The position numbers were made by a program, and so were the translations under genes. DNA of 64,000 nucleotides from Branchiostoma lanceolatum (taxonomy: Eukaryota; Chordata; Leptocardii; Amphioxiformes; Branchiostomatidae), in contig NC_089728.1 in assembly GCF_035083965.1 (NCBI RefSeq), positions 18,725,955 to 18,789,954 of the forward strand. The letters run 5' to 3'. Under the pieces are notes generated by a model, which saw nothing but the letters and a program-made list of their open reading frames with translations, was not told where the DNA came from and ran no database searches. The stretch's first letter is position 1, and each line of letters opens with the position of its first letter. This document shows positions 59,526-64,000 of this stretch, in pieces.

Positions 59526-59840
59526 TCAAATTGTCTTCAGCAGGCACCAGAATAGTTGCCGCTGCCACTTTTTGGACGGGCGCTCAAACACACAGGAGGA
59601 CCGCAGTTGGTCGTCAAGGTCAACGTCCTTGTAGTAATGATTGTACAAGTCCATCGGCATCGTCGCATGCCATCGCACCTGGATAAGAACGCGTACGCCT
59701 CCTCCCCCCAGGCCCTTGCGCCACCTGGTGAGTTGCCGTCGAAAGTACAATGAGCGTCTCGGTGTCCTTCCATTGGGCAGCCAGACAGAGTAGCCTCTCG
59801 GTAAGCCCCGCTTTGGAAAGGGGTCCATGAAATTCAGCGA
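59526..59840 (-). pseudogene. piggyBac-like transposase remnant, frameshifted
   Basis: On the minus strand one frame reads LTERLLCLAAQWKDTETLIV then LSTAT. A second frame continues YNHYYKDVDLDDQLRSSCVF and PSKKWQRQLFWCLL to a stop at 59526. These correspond to the LxxLxWKDKRxVxxLST and YNKxMGGVDLSDQLR...KWW..LFWxLL blocks of piggyBac (DDE_Tnp_1_7) transposases, including the conserved Asp-rich VDLxDQL. The frame change between them and the absence of the N-terminal half show it is dead. It abuts the start of the rDNA-like sequence. Confidence 0.75.
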
Positions 59841-60708
59841 AGGTGGTCTGCCTCTCCTCCCTCCTCTGTGTTCTTGTATTGCACCAGTCGACACGATCCC
59901 CGGCAGAGGCGCGGGCGATGACCGTCAAAACCCGTCTCGGCGAGAGAACGGTGACGGGGGCAGTCGGCCGTAATGGGGATCCACCAGAGAGCGATCCGCG
60001 GTCCGTGCAGTAGTCCGCACGCCCCCGAACAGCGGGAACGCGCCGCGAGGCCGCCAACCCTCGGGAGCCTGAGCTGCAGCACTCCCGGCTACACCGACCG
60101 TTGCTTCCCGTTAACGCCCTAGCCGTCCCGCGAAGGACGATCCCCCACTCTCTCGGGCGACGCCTCCGCCGGTTGAGTCCGACCACCGAGTCCGAAAGGC
60201 GTCCTCGCACGCAGACGGAAGGGGTGAGTCCGTTCACCGGCGGGTCCGAAGACTAGGGCATCGCCTCCGCGGAAGACCCTGCCCCAGCGCTGGTTCGTCC
60301 GGACGCCCGTGGCACGGTCGACCTCGCGGGGAGCGGCAGCCTGATCGGCGGGGTAGCAAAACGACTGAGGATGGCGTGTGCTGACCGGAGACCCGGTGTC
60401 CGCCGTCATTTCCCGCGCTAGACGAAAGATGACCACTCTCTATCAAGGTAGGGTGAGCCACCGGCACCGCCCCCCGCCGACAGGCCGTACGCCGGCCCCG
60501 ACTCCACCGACCCGGAAAGGACTCTACCGGGGTCTGCATTCGGAGGACCCTGGCACCACCCCGGCCCGCCCGCCGACGGTCCGTGAACCACCCCCACGCC
60601 CCCCGTTCCGCCTCGACGGCGGTGAAACTAGCCGAGCAACCCTGTCCGATCTTGTCCAAAGGACCGACCCAACTGCGGGCGCGTACGCTCAGGCACCCTC
60701 CCCCGATG
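59841..60708 (+). other. GC-rich rDNA spacer (ITS1-like), no 18S found
   Basis: Composition jumps to very GC-rich at about 59,840, and the stretch runs into a 5.8S fragment at 60709. The conserved 18S 3' end (GTAACAAGGTTTCCGTAGG) is not present, so the spacer is cut off on the left. Overlapping Arg/Pro/Gly-rich frames here are artefacts of composition. Confidence 0.55.
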
Positions 60709-60791
60709 TTGCAGGACATGTTGATCATCGATTCTTCAAACGCAGACTGCGGCCCCGGGTCAGTCCCGTGGCCACGTCTGGCTGAGGGTCG
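60709..60791 (+). rRNA. 5.8S rRNA, 3' fragment
   Basis: TTGCAGGACATGTTGATCAT, then CGATTCTTCAAACGCAGACT, GCGGCCCCGGGT and finally TGGCTGAGGGTCGG match the last half of 5.8S. The 5' half is absent, and conserved bases differ (ACATGTTG for ACACATTG, TTCAAACG for TTCGAACG). A decayed fragment. Confidence 0.82.
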
Positions 60792-61650
60792 GTTTTATGT
60801 TGCGCAGGGTCGGCGGCCACTCCAACCCTCACACTTCCTTATCGCCTCGACAAGGTGGCGCTCTCTGCCGTCAATCGCTCCTCCTTCGCGGAGGAGCGCG
60901 GGCGGAGTGTCAGGAGCACCCATGCCAACCCACTTGGCGGCGGGACCTGGCAGCTTCCTTGAAACGTTGGTCGGGTGCCTTCAGTGTGAGCCCGTCGTTC
61001 CTTATACCCTGCTAAACCAGCGAGCCGCCCCGAGTAGCCTGGTCGAGGACGGAGTCAGGTCCTCCCGGCGAAAAGTTTAAGGCGGGCGTGCACAAGTGGG
61101 GGCACCTATATCCTGGCGGAGGGGCATCGCGTCGTGGATTTGCGCGGAATGGGGTTGAGTTGCTAGTCTCACGGCGGGGCCTAGGTGAGACGACTCCTCC
61201 CCGGCACCCCGGCGCGGCGTTTCGGTCTCTGACTCGATGCAATCCATCTTGCGGACGAGTGACCTGTCCTTAAGCGTTGGACTTCGAGCGGGCATCCTGC
61301 GGTCCAAGGCCTCCTTTGGGCAGAGGGTAGGACTGTTCTCGGTCGCCACCGACGGTCTCGACCGACTGCTCCACTCCCCGAGGTTCCTTTCCTTTCCCCG
61401 AGGTCTTCAAGAGAAGGGCAGGCGCAATAGACACCTCGGCTCTCTTTCCCAGCTCGGGCCGGTCGGTCGCGTTTTGTCGAGGGGGCGCAGCGGTCTTCGC
61501 GGCGGGTCCCGGTTCGTGGAGCGACCCCCGGGCCCCGGTCCTTCCGCTCGTTCACCGCCCTTCACTCCGAAGGGCGCCTTCTTCCCGTCTCTGAAACGAC
61601 GGTGCCGAGAGGCAGAGACAAGCTTTCGATGCGAAATCAAACGAAAATAA
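60792..61650 (+). other. rDNA spacer (ITS2-like then ITS1-like)
   Basis: GC-rich DNA between the 5.8S fragment and the next 5.8S. By position the left part should be ITS2 and the right part ITS1 (it ends GAAAATAAAACGACAACTC, a normal lead into 5.8S), but there is no 28S or 18S between them. No junction could be located by eye. Confidence 0.5.
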
Positions 61651-61780
61651 AACGACAACTCCTAGCGGTGGATCACTCGGCTCGTGTGTCGATGAAGAAC
61701 GCAGCCAGCTGCGAGAAGTAATGTGAAATGCAGGACACATTGATCATCGACTCTTCGAACGCACTCTGCGGCCCCGGGTC
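61651..61780 (+). rRNA. 5.8S rRNA, 3'-truncated
   Basis: ACAACTCCTAGCGGTGGATC, CGATGAAGAACGCAGCCAGC and GGACACATTGATCATCGACT, then CTTCGAACGC, are canonical 5.8S. After GCGGCCCCGGGTCA the normal 3' end (through CTGAGGGTC) is missing and sequence passes in about 25 bp to the 28S start. Confidence 0.9.
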
Positions 61781-61803
61781 AGCGCGTTTGTTCACTCCAC
61801 TCC

Positions 61804-63295
61804 TCGACCTCAGCTCAGGCGAGACGACCCGCATATAACGCATATTACTAAGCGGAGGAAAAGAAACTGACAAGGATTCCCTCAGTAACGGCGAGTGAAG
61901 CGGGAAAGCCCAGCGCTGAATCTCCGCTTCCACGGGGCGCGGGAACTGTGGCGTTTGGGAGGTGCTCTCCGTCCGTCGACAGTTGCCCATGTCCTTGTGA
62001 TCGAAGCCTCTCCCAGAGCGGGTGTCAGCCCCGGCCCATGGCGGCGACGGTGGCGTTCGGTCTGCCCCTCCTCGGAGTCGGGTTGTTTGGGAATGCAGCC
62101 CAAAGCGGGAGGTAAACTCCGCCTAAGGCTAAATACGGACACGAGACCGATAGCGAAAAAGTACCGTGAGGGAAAGTTGAAAAGAACTTTGAAGAGAGAG
62201 TTTATAAAGAGTTCGTGAAACCGCTAAGAGGTAAACGGGTGGACCCGCAAGGTCCGCCCGGAGGATTCAGGCGGCGTCCGTCGCGCCCCGACGGCCGATC
62301 ATGGATCGTAAGACCGATCGGCCGGCGTCGAGGCGTGCGGACCCGCTGCACTTCTTCCGGGCGGAGCGCCGCGACCGGTTCGACGGCGGCCACGTCCCCG
62401 CGGAAGGTACCCGGGGCCCTCGGGTCTCCGGAGTTATGGTCGCGATGCGTGCGGCGCCCGCTGTCGGACCGAGGACAGGCAATCGACCGCCGCGTCTGCC
62501 CATTGCCCCCTCTCGGGGGGGGGGGGGGGGGGGGGGGGGGGGTGATGTCGGGCAGGGGCCGGGCCCCCGTCGTGCGGTCGACGGGTGCGCCACGCAGGGC
62601 GCCCGGGGTCTGCGGCGAGGTCCGGTCGCCTACCCGACCAGGACCCGTCTTGAAACACGGACCAAGGAGTCTAACGCCTGCGCGACTCAAGGGTGTTGTA
62701 CGAAACCCAGAGGCGCAATGAAGGCGAAGGGCCGTCCGTATGTCCAAGGTGGTATCCCCGCCGTCTCCGCGGCGCGGGCGCACCACCGGCCGATTTCGAC
62801 CGCTCCGTCGGTGAGGTCGCGCTAGAGCGTGCGCGTTGGGACCGGCCAAAAGATGGTGAACTATGCCCGAGCAGTGCGAAGCCAGGGGAAACCCTGGTGG
62901 AGGTCCGTAGCGATTCTGACGTGCAAATCGATCGTCAAACTTGGGTATAGAGGCGAAAGACTAATTGGACCATTAGGTAGCTGGTTCCCTCCGAAGTTCC
63001 CCTCAGATAGCTGACACTCTGTCGCAGTTTTATCTGGTAAAGCGAATGATTAGAGGTCTTGAGGCAGAAACGACCTCAATCTATTCTCAAACTTTCAATT
63101 GGTAAGGTGTCCGACTCGCTCGAGTGTAGCCGGGCCTGGAATGCGAGTGCTCAGTGGGCCACTTTTGGTAAGCAGAACTGGCGCTGCGGGATGAACCGAA
63201 CGCCGGGTTAAGGCGCCCGATGCGGACGCTCATCAGACCCCAGGAAAGGTGTCGGTTGATACAGACAGCAGGACGGTGGCCATGGAAGTCGGAAT

Positions 63296-63329
<34 letters not shown>

Positions 63330-64000
63330 TCAACTAGCCCTGAAAATGGATGGCGCTGGAGCGTCGAGCCCATACCCGGCCGTCGCGGCAGTCCACTCCG
63401 ACTGAGCCAGGCCGCGACGAGCAGGAGGGCCGCCGCGGCGAGCGCCGAAGCCTCGGGCGCGAGTCCGGGTGGAGCCGCCGCGGGTGCTGGTCTTGATGGT
63501 AGTAGCAAATATTCAAACGAGAAATTCAAAGCCTAGCGGAGAAGGGTTCCACGTGAGAACAGTAGTTGGACATGTATGGGTCAGCTGGTCATGAGTGATA
63601 AGTGAAGGCCACTCGGAAGTGCGGGCCCGGTTTCGTGGTCACTGCGCGTCGCCCCGGCCCGCTCTGCTTGCTCCCGGCGGTAACGAGGTTGGGTCCTCGG
63701 GTCCTTCCGAGGTTCGTCGGGCGTACGGTGGCGGGTGTGGCCGCGGGATTCTGTGCGTCACGAGCCGCCCCGGCATACCGAAAGGGAATCGGGTTAACAT
63801 TCCCGCGAACGGGGAAATGTTCGCCCGGCGCGGCAACGCAAGCGAAGTCGTTGACGTGGGTATGAGCCCCGGAAAGAGTGCTATTTTCTTTGTAAGGCGC
63901 ACGTGTCCTGGAATCGGTTCGCCCGGAGATAGGGACAGCTGCCCCGTAAAGCACCGCGGCTTTTGCGGTGTCCGGTGCGCTCAGGTGGGCCCTTGAAAAT
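61804..64000 (+). rRNA. 28S rRNA, 5' part (continues past window)
   Basis: Starts CGACCTCAGCTCAGGCGAGA, CGACCCGC, then TATTACTAAGCGGAGGAAAA. Conserved core stretches follow in order: AGTAACGGCGAGTGAA, AAGTTGAAAAGAACTTTGAA, GAAACCCTGGTGGAGGTCCG, GTTTTATCTGGTAAAGCGAA, GGGATGAACCGAACGCCGGG, AGGAGTGTGTAACAACTCAC, to GGCCCTTGAAAAT at the edge. Universally conserved positions are altered: GCATATAACGCATATTA for GCTGAATTTAAGCATAT, GGACCATTAGGTAGCTGG for GAACCATCTAGTAGCTGG, and TTTATAAAGAG. Together with the ITS2 loss these suggest a degenerate or orphan copy. Confidence 0.93.
62515..62542. repeat. 28-base G homopolymer in a 28S expansion segment
   Basis: An uninterrupted run of G within a divergent domain, preceded by CCCCCTCTC. 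It could be real simple-sequence drift or an assembly artefact. Confidence 0.9.

Noticed and set aside
59620-60237. 205-codon minus-strand frame and other long frames in 59,900-63,990
   Set aside because: GC-rich rDNA has few stop codons, so long frames are expected by chance. Only the piggyBac-like pieces at 59526-59840 have a family match.

Overview
The window looks like nuclear DNA of a cephalochordate (amphioxus, Branchiostoma type). The evidence is intron-rich animal genes with GT/AG boundaries, a tRNA-derived SINE, many short inverted-repeat transposons, a tandem family of 'pathogen-related protein'-like genes, a very long nephrocystin-3/kinesin-light-chain-like TPR gene, and metazoan-type 5.8S/28S rDNA. 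The species assignment is inference. No bacterial operon logic applies.

Layout. 1-7,480: repeat-rich intergenic DNA with a non-LTR reverse transcriptase remnant, a dispersed AT-rich repeat family and short AGCACTGG hairpins. 7,483-9,636 (minus): a complete five-exon gene for a 173-residue cupin_5 (DUF985) protein. 9,941-35,040 (minus): a tandem array of four copies (A-D) of a four-exon gene encoding a 260-residue SnoaL/NTF2-like 'pathogen-related protein'. Copies B and C are intact, A has a nonsense codon in exon 3, and D is wrecked. The copies are separated by about 1.5-kb spacer modules that vary in number. Copy D has a 20-monomer, 184-bp satellite inside exon 4, a frameshift in exon 3, and its exon 1 lies 12.7 kb away (47,711-47,893).

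36,950-45,936 (plus): lying between exons 2 and 1 of dead copy D is a 1,695-residue protein. It joins a PII-uridylyltransferase/DUF294-like nucleotidyltransferase module to about 20 kinesin-light-chain-type TPRs. A truncated duplicate of its first coding exon lies 2.1 kb upstream. 47,060-59,500: repeats, several MITE-class elements (hAT-like with an 8-bp target duplication, Harbinger-like with TTA, fold-backs), part of a minus-strand coiled-coil gene, and unannotated DNA. 59,520-64,000: a frameshifted piggyBac transposase remnant, then GC-rich rDNA with a 5.8S fragment, a 3'-truncated 5.8S, almost no ITS2, and 28S running off the end.

The genes do not form a pathway that can be read from the sequence. 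The unifying theme is gene birth and decay by tandem duplication, unequal exchange and transposon insertion. The nucleotidyltransferase-TPR fusion and the pathogen-related array are the main candidates for undescribed biology.
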